Origin: Fuscovulum ytuae
Lineage (GTDB): Bacteria > Pseudomonadota > Alphaproteobacteria > Rhodobacterales > Rhodobacteraceae
DNA length: 64,000 nucleotides
Assembly: GCF_029953595.1 (NCBI RefSeq)
Contig: NZ_CP124535.1
Coordinates: 1,954,001 to 2,018,000 of the forward strand
Direction: 5' to 3'
Both the position numbers and the translations under genes were made by a program. Shown here piece after piece: positions 1 to 8,291 of this stretch (within the stretch, counting starts at the first letter, position 1; each line of letters opens with the position of its first letter). The notes beneath the pieces are model-generated. The model worked only from the letters and a program-made list of their open reading frames with translations, was not told the origin of the DNA and did no database searches.

Positions 1-115
1 GGCTGGTGGCCAGATCGATCGCATTGGCCTTGGGCCGATCCAAAGTGACCTCAAGGATAGCACCCTCGCGCCGTGTCCGGATCGGGCCTTCAACCCGCAT
101 CTGCATGCCGCTCAT
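1..115 (-). CDS. Enoyl-CoA hydratase/isomerase family protein, N-terminal fragment (CaiD-like)
   Basis: Only the first 38 codons lie in the window; the gene continues beyond position 1. The reading starts with ATG at 115 and shows the typical crotonase beginning, with the LDRPKANAID stretch near residues 25-34 that precedes the acyl-CoA binding loop. Its start overlaps the stop of the acyl-CoA ligase gene as ATGA (112-115), so the two are co-transcribed. In a carnitine cluster the natural guess is crotonobetainyl-CoA hydratase (carnitinyl-CoA dehydratase), but the catalytic part is not visible, so another crotonase is possible. Confidence 0.6.
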   Translation of the reverse strand, partial: MSGMQMRVEGPIRTRREGAILEVTLDRPKANAIDLATS

Positions 116-2109
116 TCCGTTTCCTCCCAGATGACCGCATCCACCGCGACGGCATCGCTGGCCGTCAGCATGAGCGGGTTGATCTCAATCTCTTCCAGTG
201 TCGGGGTCGACCGCATCAGGTCTTGCAGCGCCATGACCGCTCTAATCGCCGCCGCCACCGCCGCCTTGGGCCGCCCACGATAGCCATCAAGCAGCGGCCA
301 GAGCCGTAGACCACGCAGGGCTTGCGCAACCGCATCCTCTGTCACGGGCAAAACGAGGGTTACCGTATCGGCCAAAACTTCTGCCGTAACCCCGCCAAAA
401 CCCAAAGTTACCGTCGCGCCATAGACGGGGTCGCGGCGCAGTCCGACCAGCAATTCGGCCACGACGCCCGTCACCATCTCTTCGGCAAGATAGCCCTGCG
501 CCCCCGCCATTTCGGCCTGACCGTCCAGCGTCACAAGGCCCAAACGCACCGCACCTGCCTCGGTCTTATGTGCAAAACCAAGCCCTTTAAGCGCGAGCGG
601 AGCGGTCAGCCCTGCCGCCTTGGCAGCCAATTCCAGCAGAGTTGGCGCGGTAGCAGAGCGCGGAACGGCCACCCCAGCGCCCGCGATGAGGGCCTTGGAC
701 GACCCCTCATCGCGCATCTGCAATCTGCGGCCGCCCATTGCGGGCCATGGGCGCCACCCCCCCCGGTTCGGACCGGTTTGCGCAGCCTTGATAGCACCCA
801 AAGCAGTTTCCAGACCCATCATTGGCACGACATTTGGCGCGGCCATCTTAACCGCCAAGGCCTCATCAAAATTCTCGGGCAGAGAGGCCACGGCAAAGGC
901 GGGCTTGCCCGTGTTTTGCGACGCCGCCACAACGGCATCCAAGGCGGGCTGAAAACTAGACGGGTCGCAGCGGTCGGGGCGGGGCGGGTCGATGATGAAG
1001 ATGCCAGCATCATAGCCTGCCAGCATAGTTGTGAAGACATCCGTTGTGCGCGGCCCGTCACCCCAGATGAACGTATGATAATCCAAGGGATTGGAGATGA
1101 AGACGATCGGGCCAAGGATTTCGCTCAGCCGCTGCCTTTGAGCATCCGACGGTGGCGGGAAGTCCACGCCGAAAGGCGCAGCCAGGTCGGCCACCAGCCC
1201 CGCCTCGCCACCGGAGCAGGAAAGCGAGCAAAGACGCGGGCCGATCTGTGGGCCACAATGGTGGAAGATTTTAAGCGTTTCGATCAGTTCGGCAGGGGTC
1301 GCCACCTCAGCCACACCGCAGGCCCGCAGGAAAGCAGAGGAAGCAGCCCCCCCGCCTGCAAGCGAAGCTGTATGCGACGCAGCGGCGGTGCGAGACAGTT
1401 CCGTCTTGCCGGACTTGATACAGACAATCCCCTTGCCTGCCGCCCGCGCGCGTTCGGCCAGATCGGCGAAGGCCGTAGCATCGTCGATGCCTTCAACATA
1501 CATGCCCAGCGCCGTCACCCGCTCATCGGACAAGAGCGCATCCGCAAGCTCAGCCAGACCCACCTGCGCGGCATTGCCAAGGCAGGCGACATAGGCCACG
1601 GGCAGCCCGCGCGCCTGCATCGTCAGGTTGATGACAATGTTGGAGGATTGGGACAGAAGAGCCACCCCGCGATCCACCCGCACCCCGCCATGCTGATCCG
1701 GCCAAAGGAGCGCGCCGTCGAGATAGTTGATCACGCCGTAGCAATTGGGGCCAAGGATCGGCATGTCGCCTGCCGCCTGTACGAGGCGGGCCTGAAGATC
1801 GGCCTCTCCCGCCTCTTCCCAGCCCGAAGCAAAGCAAGTTGCCCCCCCTGCCCCCATCGCCGCCAGTTCCGCCACCACATCCAGCGTGGCATGTCGGTTG
1901 ACCCCAATAAAGGTGGCATCAGGGGCATGCGGCAAATCGGCAAGACTGCGGTAGCAGGGCACCCCAGAGATCTGATCACGCGTCGGATGAACGGGCCAAA
2001 CCGGGCCGTCGAAACCCATCTTGGCGCATTGTTCCACGACATTCGCAGCCCAGCCAGAGCCAAGCACGGCGATGGAACGCGGGCGCAGAAGGCGGCGAAG
2101 GTCCGTCAT
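112..2109 (-). CDS. Acyl-CoA synthetase (NDP-forming), probable carnitine/butyrobetaine-CoA ligase
   Basis: A 665-aa protein of the acetate-CoA ligase (ADP-forming) superfamily: N-terminal CoA-binding Rossmann domain (about 5-130), succinyl-CoA-synthetase-like domains, and a C-terminal ATP-grasp part (about 450-665). The SHTASLAGG motif around residue 246 is the expected phosphohistidine site. It would join CoA to an organic acid with ATP cleavage to ADP and phosphate. I chose the ATG at 2109 because the reading upstream of it runs through a GC-rich intergenic repeat. It overlaps the crotonase gene by ATGA. The carnitine gene context suggests carnitine, crotonobetaine or gamma-butyrobetaine as substrate; that is inference. 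Confidence 0.8.
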   Translation of the reverse strand: MTDLRRLLRPRSIAVLGSGWAANVVEQCAKMGFDGPVWPVHPTRDQISGVPCYRSLADLPHAPDATFIGVNRHATLDVVAELAAMGAGGATCFASGWEEAGEADLQARLVQAAGDMPILGPNCYGVINYLDGALLWPDQHGGVRVDRGVALLSQSSNIVINLTMQARGLPVAYVACLGNAAQVGLAELADALLSDERVTALGMYVEGIDDATAFADLAERARAAGKGIVCIKSGKTELSRTAAASHTASLAGGGAASSAFLRACGVAEVATPAELIETLKIFHHCGPQIGPRLCSLSCSGGEAGLVADLAAPFGVDFPPPSDAQRQRLSEILGPIVFISNPLDYHTFIWGDGPRTTDVFTTMLAGYDAGIFIIDPPRPDRCDPSSFQPALDAVVAASQNTGKPAFAVASLPENFDEALAVKMAAPNVVPMMGLETALGAIKAAQTGPNRGGWRPWPAMGGRRLQMRDEGSSKALIAGAGVAVPRSATAPTLLELAAKAAGLTAPLALKGLGFAHKTEAGAVRLGLVTLDGQAEMAGAQGYLAEEMVTGVVAELLVGLRRDPVYGATVTLGFGGVTAEVLADTVTLVLPVTEDAVAQALRGLRLWPLLDGYRGRPKAAVAAAIRAVMALQDLMRSTPTLEEIEINPLMLTASDAVAVDAVIWEETE

Positions 2110-2134
2110 GTCCAATCCCGGGCGCGGGTGGACA

Positions 2135-2197
2135 GACCCGGGGTGGCGTCGCCCCCCGGACCCCCAGAAGATACTTGCAGACAGAAAATCGAAAAAC
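2135..2197 (-). repeat. Intergenic GC-hairpin repeat, inverted copy
   Basis: Read on the minus strand it contains TTTTCTGTC followed by a CTTCTGGGGGTCCGGGGGGC block. The same order appears on the plus strand at 2312-2372, so the two copies face each other between the acyl-CoA dehydrogenase and ligase genes. Nothing else is seen in 2110-2372. Confidence 0.55.
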
Positions 2198-2311
2198 CCG
2201 GCCCACCGAAGGCGAGCGAGGTGCCATTTCCTGTCACGGTCATCGGCGTCCCCGCCTTTACCATGCTTCCAGATTGACGCCAAAAGATTGAGAAAGGATG
2301 AAGCGAACCCT

Positions 2312-2372
2312 GCATTTTCTGTCCAAAATATCCTCTGGGGGTCCGGGGGGCAAAGCGCCCCCGGGGGTGCCG
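2312..2372 (+). repeat. Intergenic GC-hairpin repeat, copy directly after the acyl-CoA dehydrogenase stop
   Basis: Holds ATTTTCTGTCC, AAATATCCTC and a CCGGGGGGC/GCGCCCCCGG hairpin. It abuts the stop codon (2373-2375) of the minus-strand gene. Related copies are at 2135-2197, 24965-25028 and 50731-50782. A role as transcript 3' end structure is likely but there is no clear U-tract. Confidence 0.55.
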
Positions 2373-3536
2373 TCAGGCGCCGAAGGCTCTCAGCATTTGC
2401 CTACTGATGATATGGCGTTGGATTTCCGAGGTGCCTTCCCAGATCCTCTCTACCCGCGCGTCGCGCCAGATGCGTTCCAGTGGCAGGTCATCCATCAGGC
2501 CCATGCCGCCGTGGATCTGGATCGCCTCATCCGCAATGAAGGCCAGTACTTCGGTGGCCTTGAGCTTGGCCATGCTCATGTCGGCCTCGGTCACGGTGCC
2601 TTGGTCGAACTTCCAAGCGGCTTCCCATGTCAAAAGCTCGGCCGCCTTCAACTCCATCGCCATATCCGCAAGCTTGAAGCTTATACCTTGGAACTTGCCA
2701 ATCTGTTGGCCGAATTGCTGGCGTTCCGCTGCATATTGCACGGCATGGGCCAGCGCGCGCTCAGCGCGGCCAAGGCAGGTGGCGGCAACTTGCAGGCGCG
2801 TGGCACCAAGCCAAGTATTCGCGACCTCGAACCCTTTATGCACTTCGCCAAGGATTTGGCTTTTCGGGATGCGGCAATTATCGAATTCGAGGATGGCGTT
2901 GGTATAGCCCCGGTGGCTGACATTGCGATAGCCGTCGCGGACCGTGAAGCCGGGGGTGCCTTTATCGACGAAGAACGCAGTGATCAGCTTTTTCTTGCCG
3001 CGTGGGGTGTCTTCTTCGCCGCTGGCCATGAAGCAGATGGTAAAATCGGCCAGATCCGCATGGCTGATGAAATGCTTGGTGCCGTTCAGCACCCAATCAT
3101 CGCCATCTGGCCGCGCGCTGGCCTTCATGCCGCGCAGGTCGGACCCGGCGCCGGGTTCCGTCATGGCAAGGCAATCCCATTTCTCGCCGCGGATGCAGGG
3201 ATAGAGGTATTTCTGACGCTGCTCTTCCGTCCCGGCCAGAAGGATGTTCGAGGGGCGTGCGACGCAGGTCCAGTGCAGGGCGTAATTTGCCTTGCCCAGT
3301 TCCTTTTCATAAAGCAGCCAAGAGAGGGTATCGAGGCCCGCGCCCCCCACCTCGGCCGGCATATTGGCGGCATAAAGGCCTGCCTGCATGGCCTTGGCCT
3401 GAATTTGCTTGATCAGGTCCATGCGGAGATGGCCCGTGCGTTCCACCTCTATCTCATGGGGGTAAAGCTCGTTCTCGACAAAGCTGCGCGTCGTGTCGAC
3501 GATCATCTGCTGTTCTTCGGTCAGCCCGAATTGCAT
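2373..3536 (-). CDS. Acyl-CoA dehydrogenase (carnitine cluster)
   Basis: A 387-aa FAD-dependent acyl-CoA dehydrogenase of normal length. Visible family signatures are the MTEPGAGSDL stretch (flavin and substrate loop), GTKHFISHAD, and the C-terminal WEGTSEIQRHIISRQML motif. It introduces a trans-2,3 double bond into an acyl-CoA, passing electrons to ETF. In this operon it could oxidise gamma-butyrobetainyl-CoA to crotonobetainyl-CoA; substrate is inferred from context only. It is followed by a 263-bp gap with inverted GC-rich repeats before the ligase gene, so expression of the distal two genes may be uncoupled. Confidence 0.85.
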   Translation of the reverse strand: MQFGLTEEQQMIVDTTRSFVENELYPHEIEVERTGHLRMDLIKQIQAKAMQAGLYAANMPAEVGGAGLDTLSWLLYEKELGKANYALHWTCVARPSNILLAGTEEQRQKYLYPCIRGEKWDCLAMTEPGAGSDLRGMKASARPDGDDWVLNGTKHFISHADLADFTICFMASGEEDTPRGKKKLITAFFVDKGTPGFTVRDGYRNVSHRGYTNAILEFDNCRIPKSQILGEVHKGFEVANTWLGATRLQVAATCLGRAERALAHAVQYAAERQQFGQQIGKFQGISFKLADMAMELKAAELLTWEAAWKFDQGTVTEADMSMAKLKATEVLAFIADEAIQIHGGMGLMDDLPLERIWRDARVERIWEGTSEIQRHIISRQMLRAFGA

Positions 3537-3547
3537 GGCGATTTCCC

Positions 3548-4303
3548 TTACGGATCAACGTTGTAGGTCATGCCGTCGACGGCAAGCGCCTGCCCAGACA
3601 CCATTTTTGCCCCGTCCGAGGCAAGGAACAGCGCCATGGCGGCAACATCTTCAGGATCGGTTAACTGCTTCATCGCGGTGCCGCTGGCATAGCCTTGGCG
3701 GACGGCATCGGGCGTCATGCCCTTGGCTGCCGCCTCTGCCTCGATCACACGGTCGATGCGGGGGCCGTTGACCGATCCGGGGCAGATCGCATTGGCCCGG
3801 ATGCCGTGTGGGCCAAGTTCCATAGCCACCGTTTTCATCAGGCCGATCACACCCCATTTCGCAGCAACATAGGGCGCGCGGAAGGGCGTGCCGTAAAGGC
3901 CGGAGGTGGATGAGGTGAAGATCATCACACCGCTTCTTGCCGGCTTCATCATCCGCGCTGCGTGTTTTGCCGCGATCATCGCGCCATCGAGGTTTACGGC
4001 AAGGCAAGCGTGCCATTGGGCAAGGTCCATATCCTCGATCCCGGCGGTCGGCCCCTTGATCCCGGCATTGGCGCAGAGCACGTCAAGCCCACCCCAATCG
4101 TCGGCAATTGCAGCAAAAAGGGTGATCATCGCTGCTTCGTCCGAGGCATCGCAGCACGTCGCGCGGATCCCGCTCGGCACGGCGGCCACGGCGGCGGCGT
4201 CCACATCCGTAACCCAGACTCGGTCGCCAGCATCAGCAAAGGCCTGCGCCATGACCAGCCCTATCCCGTTCGCTCCGGCCGTGATCAGAACGCGGCGTGT
4301 CAT
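3548..4303 (-). CDS. SDR family NAD(P)-dependent oxidoreductase
   Basis: A 251-aa classical short-chain dehydrogenase. The cofactor motif TAGANGIG is at residues 8-15, CANAG at 77-81, the catalytic serine region SSTSG near 131, and the YVAAK catalytic pair Y145/K149. Its start overlaps the stop of the carnitine dehydrogenase fusion as ATGA (4300-4303), so it belongs to the carnitine operon. The substrate is not identifiable. Oxidation of a hydroxyacyl intermediate of the butyrobetaine route would fit, but an aldehyde or other alcohol is equally possible. Confidence 0.82.
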   Translation of the reverse strand: MTRRVLITAGANGIGLVMAQAFADAGDRVWVTDVDAAAVAAVPSGIRATCCDASDEAAMITLFAAIADDWGGLDVLCANAGIKGPTAGIEDMDLAQWHACLAVNLDGAMIAAKHAARMMKPARSGVMIFTSSTSGLYGTPFRAPYVAAKWGVIGLMKTVAMELGPHGIRANAICPGSVNGPRIDRVIEAEAAAKGMTPDAVRQGYASGTAMKQLTDPEDVAAMALFLASDGAKMVSGQALAVDGMTYNVDP

Positions 4304-5757
4304 TTCTTCTGCCCCACGAAGCGGCCCGCCGCTTCCGGTCGCGGCAGGGCCTTGTGCGCATCGGCGATGGGCAGCAGGCGGTCAAGGATTTCGGCGGGCG
4401 CGGCGCAGGTCTTGCCCGCCTTCATGTCGACATGCAGCAGAATCTGTTCCAGCGTGGCCACGGCCTCGCCGTTCTTCAGAATGCGGAGGAAGATGTGCAG
4501 CCGCTTCTCATCGGCATGGATCACCTGCACTGTTCCTGTCAGGGCATCGCCCAGCTTTGCCTCGCCCAGATGCATGATGTGGGTCTCAGCGGTGTAATAG
4601 CTGAACCCCGTGCCGACATAGGCGATATCCGCCCCAATATAGCGCAGGAAGGCGTCCGAGGTTTCCGATGCCGCGAAGAGATACCGGCTTTCGGTCATAT
4701 GCCCGTTATAGTCGATCCAGCCCGGCAGGACATGCATTCGCGCCATTTCCATCGGCTGGGCGTGATCGGGCGAAGGGTCGGGCATCGCCTGACGGCGGCG
4801 GGCGTCATGATCCAGCAGAACCTTGCCCGCCCCCCAATTCCTTTCTTTCAAAACGCGCAGAAAGCCGATCAGGTTCTGGTCGCGGATGCGTTCCAATTCC
4901 CTGATCGAATGATGGCCCGATTGCGCGTCGGATTGGCCTGCTATCAGGTCGACGAGTTCGTCGTTGAATTCCGGCACATCCATTAGCTTGGTCCAAGGCC
5001 AGGTGAGGCAGGGGCCGAATTGGGCCATGAAATGCTTCATCCCCGCCTCGCCGCCCGCGATGCGATATGTCTCAAACAGGCCCATCTGGCCCCAGCGCAG
5101 GCCAAAGCCCATGCGGATGGCTTCGTCGATCTCTTCCGTCGTGGCGATGCCGTCCTTCACAAGCCAGAGCGCCTCGCGCCAGACAGCCTCGAGGAAGCGG
5201 TCAGCGATGTGGGCGTCGATTTCCTTGCGGATATGCAGAGGGAACATCCCGATCTCGCGCAGTGTTTCCTTGGCGCCTTCGATCAGGGCAGGGTCCGACT
5301 TGGCGGAGGGCACGATTTCGGCAAGCGGCAAGAGGTAGACCGGGTTGAACGGATGCGCGACGAAGATCGTGGCGGGGTTCGCCGCGTTCTCTTGCAGCTC
5401 CGAAGGCTTGAACCCTGAAGTGGAGGAGCCGATGGGGGTATCCGGCGCAACCTGCTGAATTTGGGCAAAGACGCGGTGCTTCAGGTCGAGCCGTTCGGAG
5501 ACGGATTCTTGGATATAGTCTGCGCCCTCGACCGCCTCGGTGATCGTGGCAGCAAAGGTCAGTTTGCCTTCGGGTGGCATCGGGCCATCCGACAGAGCGG
5601 GCAGCGCGCGCTTGGCATTGGCGATCACCTCGCCCACCTTGCGGGGGGCTTCCGGATCGGGGTCAAAGACCGCCACATCCCAGCCGTTAAGCAGGAAGCG
5701 CGCGGCCCAGCCGCCGCCGATAACCCCGCCCCCAATGATGCCCGCCTTGCGCGCCAT
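4300..5757 (-). CDS. lcdH: L-carnitine 3-dehydrogenase fused to a hotdog thioesterase
   Basis: A 485-aa two-domain protein. Residues 1-320 are a 3-hydroxyacyl-CoA-dehydrogenase-like NAD enzyme (GGGVIGGGWAARF at 9-21, HPFNPVYLLPL at 135-145). Residues about 336-485 form a 4HBT-type thioesterase with the WIDYNGHM motif, whose Asp349 is the usual catalytic acid. The first half oxidises L-carnitine to 3-dehydrocarnitine. The second is known in such fusions to hydrolyse betainyl-CoA, the product of the neighbouring BKACE enzyme, to glycine betaine. Length matches the fused form rather than the stand-alone dehydrogenase of about 320 aa. Context makes the assignment strong. Confidence 0.9.
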   Translation of the reverse strand: MARKAGIIGGGVIGGGWAARFLLNGWDVAVFDPDPEAPRKVGEVIANAKRALPALSDGPMPPEGKLTFAATITEAVEGADYIQESVSERLDLKHRVFAQIQQVAPDTPIGSSTSGFKPSELQENAANPATIFVAHPFNPVYLLPLAEIVPSAKSDPALIEGAKETLREIGMFPLHIRKEIDAHIADRFLEAVWREALWLVKDGIATTEEIDEAIRMGFGLRWGQMGLFETYRIAGGEAGMKHFMAQFGPCLTWPWTKLMDVPEFNDELVDLIAGQSDAQSGHHSIRELERIRDQNLIGFLRVLKERNWGAGKVLLDHDARRRQAMPDPSPDHAQPMEMARMHVLPGWIDYNGHMTESRYLFAASETSDAFLRYIGADIAYVGTGFSYYTAETHIMHLGEAKLGDALTGTVQVIHADEKRLHIFLRILKNGEAVATLEQILLHVDMKAGKTCAAPAEILDRLLPIADAHKALPRPEAAGRFVGQKK

Positions 5758-5771
5758 TTCCGTCTTCTCCC

Positions 5772-6215
5772 TTAAATGGCCCAGATCAGGACCAATAGCA
5801 GAAGGGCGATCACCACCGCCCCGATCTTTGTGGTGCCGGACAGGTCAAGCCCGGCCCCCGCGCCTTGGCGTTGCGGCAAATCGGTGCCACGCCCTTTGCC
5901 AGCCGGATTTTCCTTGGCCGCCAGTCGCATCGCCTCATCCGAAAAGGCGACCGTTATGGCCGCCCCCGGCAAGGCCTGATGCGGCAGTGACGTGGGCACC
6001 GCACCTAAGCGGGTGGCAAAGCTTTCGACCGTCACCTCACCCTGACGCAGGGATTGTGCCTCTTCCGGCGTCACCTGTACCTGCATCGCCTGCACGAGAC
6101 TTTTTAGAAGAAAACCCGTCTCAAGCGGTTCCAGCACCCATCCCTGACCCAGAGGGATCACTTTGCCCGCAGCCAAAAGGGCGTGTGGCGGGGGGATGGG
6201 GCTGACCTTTTCCAC
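5772..6215 (-). CDS. Small unknown protein with a C-terminal membrane anchor
   Basis: A 147-aa protein I do not recognise. The N-terminal 100 residues look soluble and mixed alpha/beta. Residues about 101-130 are a Gly/Gln/Arg-rich linker, and the last 17 residues (131-147, beginning KIGAVVIALLLL) form a hydrophobic tail ending two residues before the end, as in tail-anchored proteins. No signal peptide is present. It sits one base after the BKACE stop and 14 bp before the carnitine dehydrogenase start, so it is translated within the carnitine operon. A scaffold or membrane-tether role for the pathway is only a guess. Confidence 0.7.
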   Translation of the reverse strand: MEKVSPIPPPHALLAAGKVIPLGQGWVLEPLETGFLLKSLVQAMQVQVTPEEAQSLRQGEVTVESFATRLGAVPTSLPHQALPGAAITVAFSDEAMRLAAKENPAGKGRGTDLPQRQGAGAGLDLSGTTKIGAVVIALLLLVLIWAI

Positions 6216-6216
6216 C

Positions 6217-7131
6217 CTATTTCGGCAAGGGCGCGCGCTTTTCCAGCTTTAGCCGGGCGCGCACTTCTGCGGGGGTTATGACGCGGGCCCCCATGTTTTC
6301 AACGATCGTCGCCGCGCGTTCCACAAGCTGCGCGTTGGTGGCAAGCACCCCCTTGTCGAGCCAGAGGTTGTCTTCAAGCCCCACCCTGACGTTGCCACCA
6401 GACAGCACCGCCGCCGCGACATAGGCCATTTGGTTGCGGCCAAGGCTGAAGGCTGAATAGTGCCACCCTTGGGGAACGTTGTTCACCATCGCCATAAAGG
6501 TGTTCAGGTCATCCGGCGCGCCCCACGGCACGCCCATGCAAAGCTGTACGAGGACGGGTTCAGGGATCACGCCTTCCTTCACCAGTTCCTTGGCAAGCCA
6601 GAGATGGCCCGTGTCAAACGCCTCAATCTCGATCCGCACGCCGGCCGCCGTCATGCGACGCGCCATGTCACGCAGCATGCCGGGCGTGTTGACCATGACG
6701 TAATCGGCTTCGTTGAAATTCATCGTGCCGCAGTCAAGCGTGCAAATTTCGGGACGGCATTCCACCACATGGGCCACCCGTTCCGTGGCGCCTGCCATAT
6801 CAGACCGAGGGCCGATGCGGCCCATATCCTCGGTTCCTTCGAAATAGATATCACCACCCATGCCTGCGGTCAGGTTTAAGACCACGTCCGTGTCAGAATC
6901 CCGAATGCGTTCAGTGACTTCGCGATAAAGCGCAGGGTCGCGGGCGGGCTTGCCGGTTTCGGGGTCGCGGACATGGCAATGCACCACAGCGGCACCCGCC
7001 TTGGCCGCCGCGATGGCGCTTTCGGCGATCTGCTTGGGGCTGCGCGGCACATGCGGGCTGCGGTCCTGCGTGCCCCCCGATCCAGTGACGGCACAGGTGA
7101 TGAAAACCTCGCGGTTCATGGCGAGCGGCAT
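6217..7131 (-). CDS. 3-keto-5-aminohexanoate cleavage family enzyme (BKACE, DUF849), dehydrocarnitine cleavage
   Basis: A 304-aa beta-keto acid cleavage enzyme. The VVHCHVRD motif (His51 and His53) supplies zinc ligands. The family condenses a beta-keto acid with acetyl-CoA to give acetoacetate and a CoA thioester. Beside carnitine dehydrogenase the expected substrate is 3-dehydrocarnitine, giving betainyl-CoA, which the neighbouring thioesterase domain can hydrolyse. The ATG at 7131 has a GGGAGG ribosome site six bases upstream, better than the internal ATG at 7119. It is the first gene of the minus-strand operon and faces the regulator across 72 bp. Confidence 0.9.
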   Translation of the reverse strand: MPLAMNREVFITCAVTGSGGTQDRSPHVPRSPKQIAESAIAAAKAGAAVVHCHVRDPETGKPARDPALYREVTERIRDSDTDVVLNLTAGMGGDIYFEGTEDMGRIGPRSDMAGATERVAHVVECRPEICTLDCGTMNFNEADYVMVNTPGMLRDMARRMTAAGVRIEIEAFDTGHLWLAKELVKEGVIPEPVLVQLCMGVPWGAPDDLNTFMAMVNNVPQGWHYSAFSLGRNQMAYVAAAVLSGGNVRVGLEDNLWLDKGVLATNAQLVERAATIVENMGARVITPAEVRARLKLEKRAPLPK

Positions 7132-7174
7132 GGCGGTCCTCCCTTATCTTCGCGCCACATTACCCGCCTTGCAC

Positions 7175-7199
7175 CGCAATGCTTTGCTCTTTACGCAAT
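7175..7199. promoter_or_regulatory. Candidate half-sites for the carnitine regulator
   Basis: CGCAAT occurs at 7175-7180 and again at 7194-7199, a direct repeat with a 19-bp period inside the 72-bp divergent spacer. AraC-type regulators commonly bind direct half-sites spaced about two helical turns. No experimental support. Confidence 0.35.
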
Positions 7200-7203
7200 A
7201 GCT

Positions 7204-8211
7204 ATGGCTGAAAACGTCAACATTTTCCTTCCATCCCGCGCGCCGCTGACCATGGCGGTCCTGGTGCTGCCGCATGCCTCGATCCTTGAGGTGGCGTCAG
7301 TACTTGATCCAATGCGGGCGGCGAACCGGCATCTGGGGCAAGAGGCCTTTCGCTGGCGCGTTGTGTCGCCGGATGGGCGGCCCGTTCCGTTGACTTGCGG
7401 GATTGAATTGCCCTCGGCTGGTCCTTTGGCCTCGGCCGAGGGGGCGGATGTGCTGATGGTGATCGTTGGATACAGGCAAGCCGAGGTGGCGACACCCCCT
7501 TTCCTTCAGGCACTACGGCGGATGGCACCGCGCTTTCGGCTGATCGCCGGGGTGGATGCGGGGGCTTGGGTCATGGCGCGGGCGGGGCTTCTGGACGGCT
7601 ATCGCGCGACTGTCCATTGGGAAGATCTTGAGGATTTCGCAGCGACCTTCCCCCAAATGGAGTGTCTGCCGGACCGCTATGTCATCGACCGAAACCGCGT
7701 GACGGTGGGGGGGGCCGCCCCTGCACAAGACCTGATGCTGCACCTGATCGGGGCGCGGCATGGGGCGCCTTTGGCACGGCAGGTGGCGGCCTCGTTCCTG
7801 ACCACACAGCGCGCGGGACAGGAACCGCAAGTGGCACCGCCCGCACGCGATCTGCGGCTGGACGGTCGGGTGGCACAGGCCATCGCGCGGATGGAGGCGC
7901 GGATCGATGATCCCGAACCCATGGCCCGTATTGCCCGCGCCGTTGGGTTAAGTCCGCGGCGGATGGAAAGCCTTTTTCATCAATATCTTGGCGAAAGTCC
8001 GGGGGCCTATGCGATGGGTCTAAGACTGCAAGCTGCACGGCGCATGGTAACCGATACGCGCCATCCTTTGGCCGAAGTGGCGCTGAGGACAGGGTTTTCA
8101 TCCCCGTCAACCTTGAGCCGGGCCTTCAGTCGGCGGTTCGGGATGGCGCCTTCGGCCTTGCGCAGGGGGCAAGGGCTTGCGAACGCAGTATTTATTTCCC
8201 CAAAGGTGTGA
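7204..8211 (+). CDS. cdhR: GlxA-family AraC-type transcriptional regulator, probable carnitine regulator
   Basis: A 335-aa protein with an N-terminal DJ-1/PfpI-like ligand domain (about 15-190) and a C-terminal AraC HTH pair (about 230-325, with ARIARAVGLSPRRMESLF and the second helix region ALRTGFSSPSTLSRAFSRRF). This is the architecture of CdhR, the carnitine dehydrogenase regulator of pseudomonads, and the gene is divergent from the carnitine operon. I start at the ATG at 7204; longer readings run back through the BKACE gene. It likely activates the operon in response to carnitine, a role inferred from architecture and position. The stop codon overlaps the first base of the 12-bp periodic element. 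Confidence 0.8.
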   Translation: MAENVNIFLPSRAPLTMAVLVLPHASILEVASVLDPMRAANRHLGQEAFRWRVVSPDGRPVPLTCGIELPSAGPLASAEGADVLMVIVGYRQAEVATPPFLQALRRMAPRFRLIAGVDAGAWVMARAGLLDGYRATVHWEDLEDFAATFPQMECLPDRYVIDRNRVTVGGAAPAQDLMLHLIGARHGAPLARQVAASFLTTQRAGQEPQVAPPARDLRLDGRVAQAIARMEARIDDPEPMARIARAVGLSPRRMESLFHQYLGESPGAYAMGLRLQAARRMVTDTRHPLAEVALRTGFSSPSTLSRAFSRRFGMAPSALRRGQGLANAVFISPKV

Positions 8212-8291
8212 AAACGGTTGTGCCCTGTTTTGTGCCGCCTTCTGTGCAGCAATCTGTGGGCACGCAGCGTACGGTGACGAGGCGTTAACCA
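8210..8291. repeat. Bipartite 12-bp-periodic element, copy 1
   Basis: TGTGC starts at 8219, 8231 and 8243 and TGTGG at 8255, exactly every 12 bp. A TTAACCA block follows at 8285-8291. The 50-bp block 8210-8259 matches 27897-27946 at 48 of 50 positions, and the TTAACCA offset is the same in both copies. The spacer of 25 bp differs. It lies between convergent genes. The rest of 8212-8446 shows no gene. Confidence 0.75.

Noticed and set aside
322-2277. Long plus-strand open frame opposite the CoA ligase gene
   Set aside because: It is the antisense shadow of a GC-rich gene with strong motifs on the minus strand; its product has no recognisable fold.
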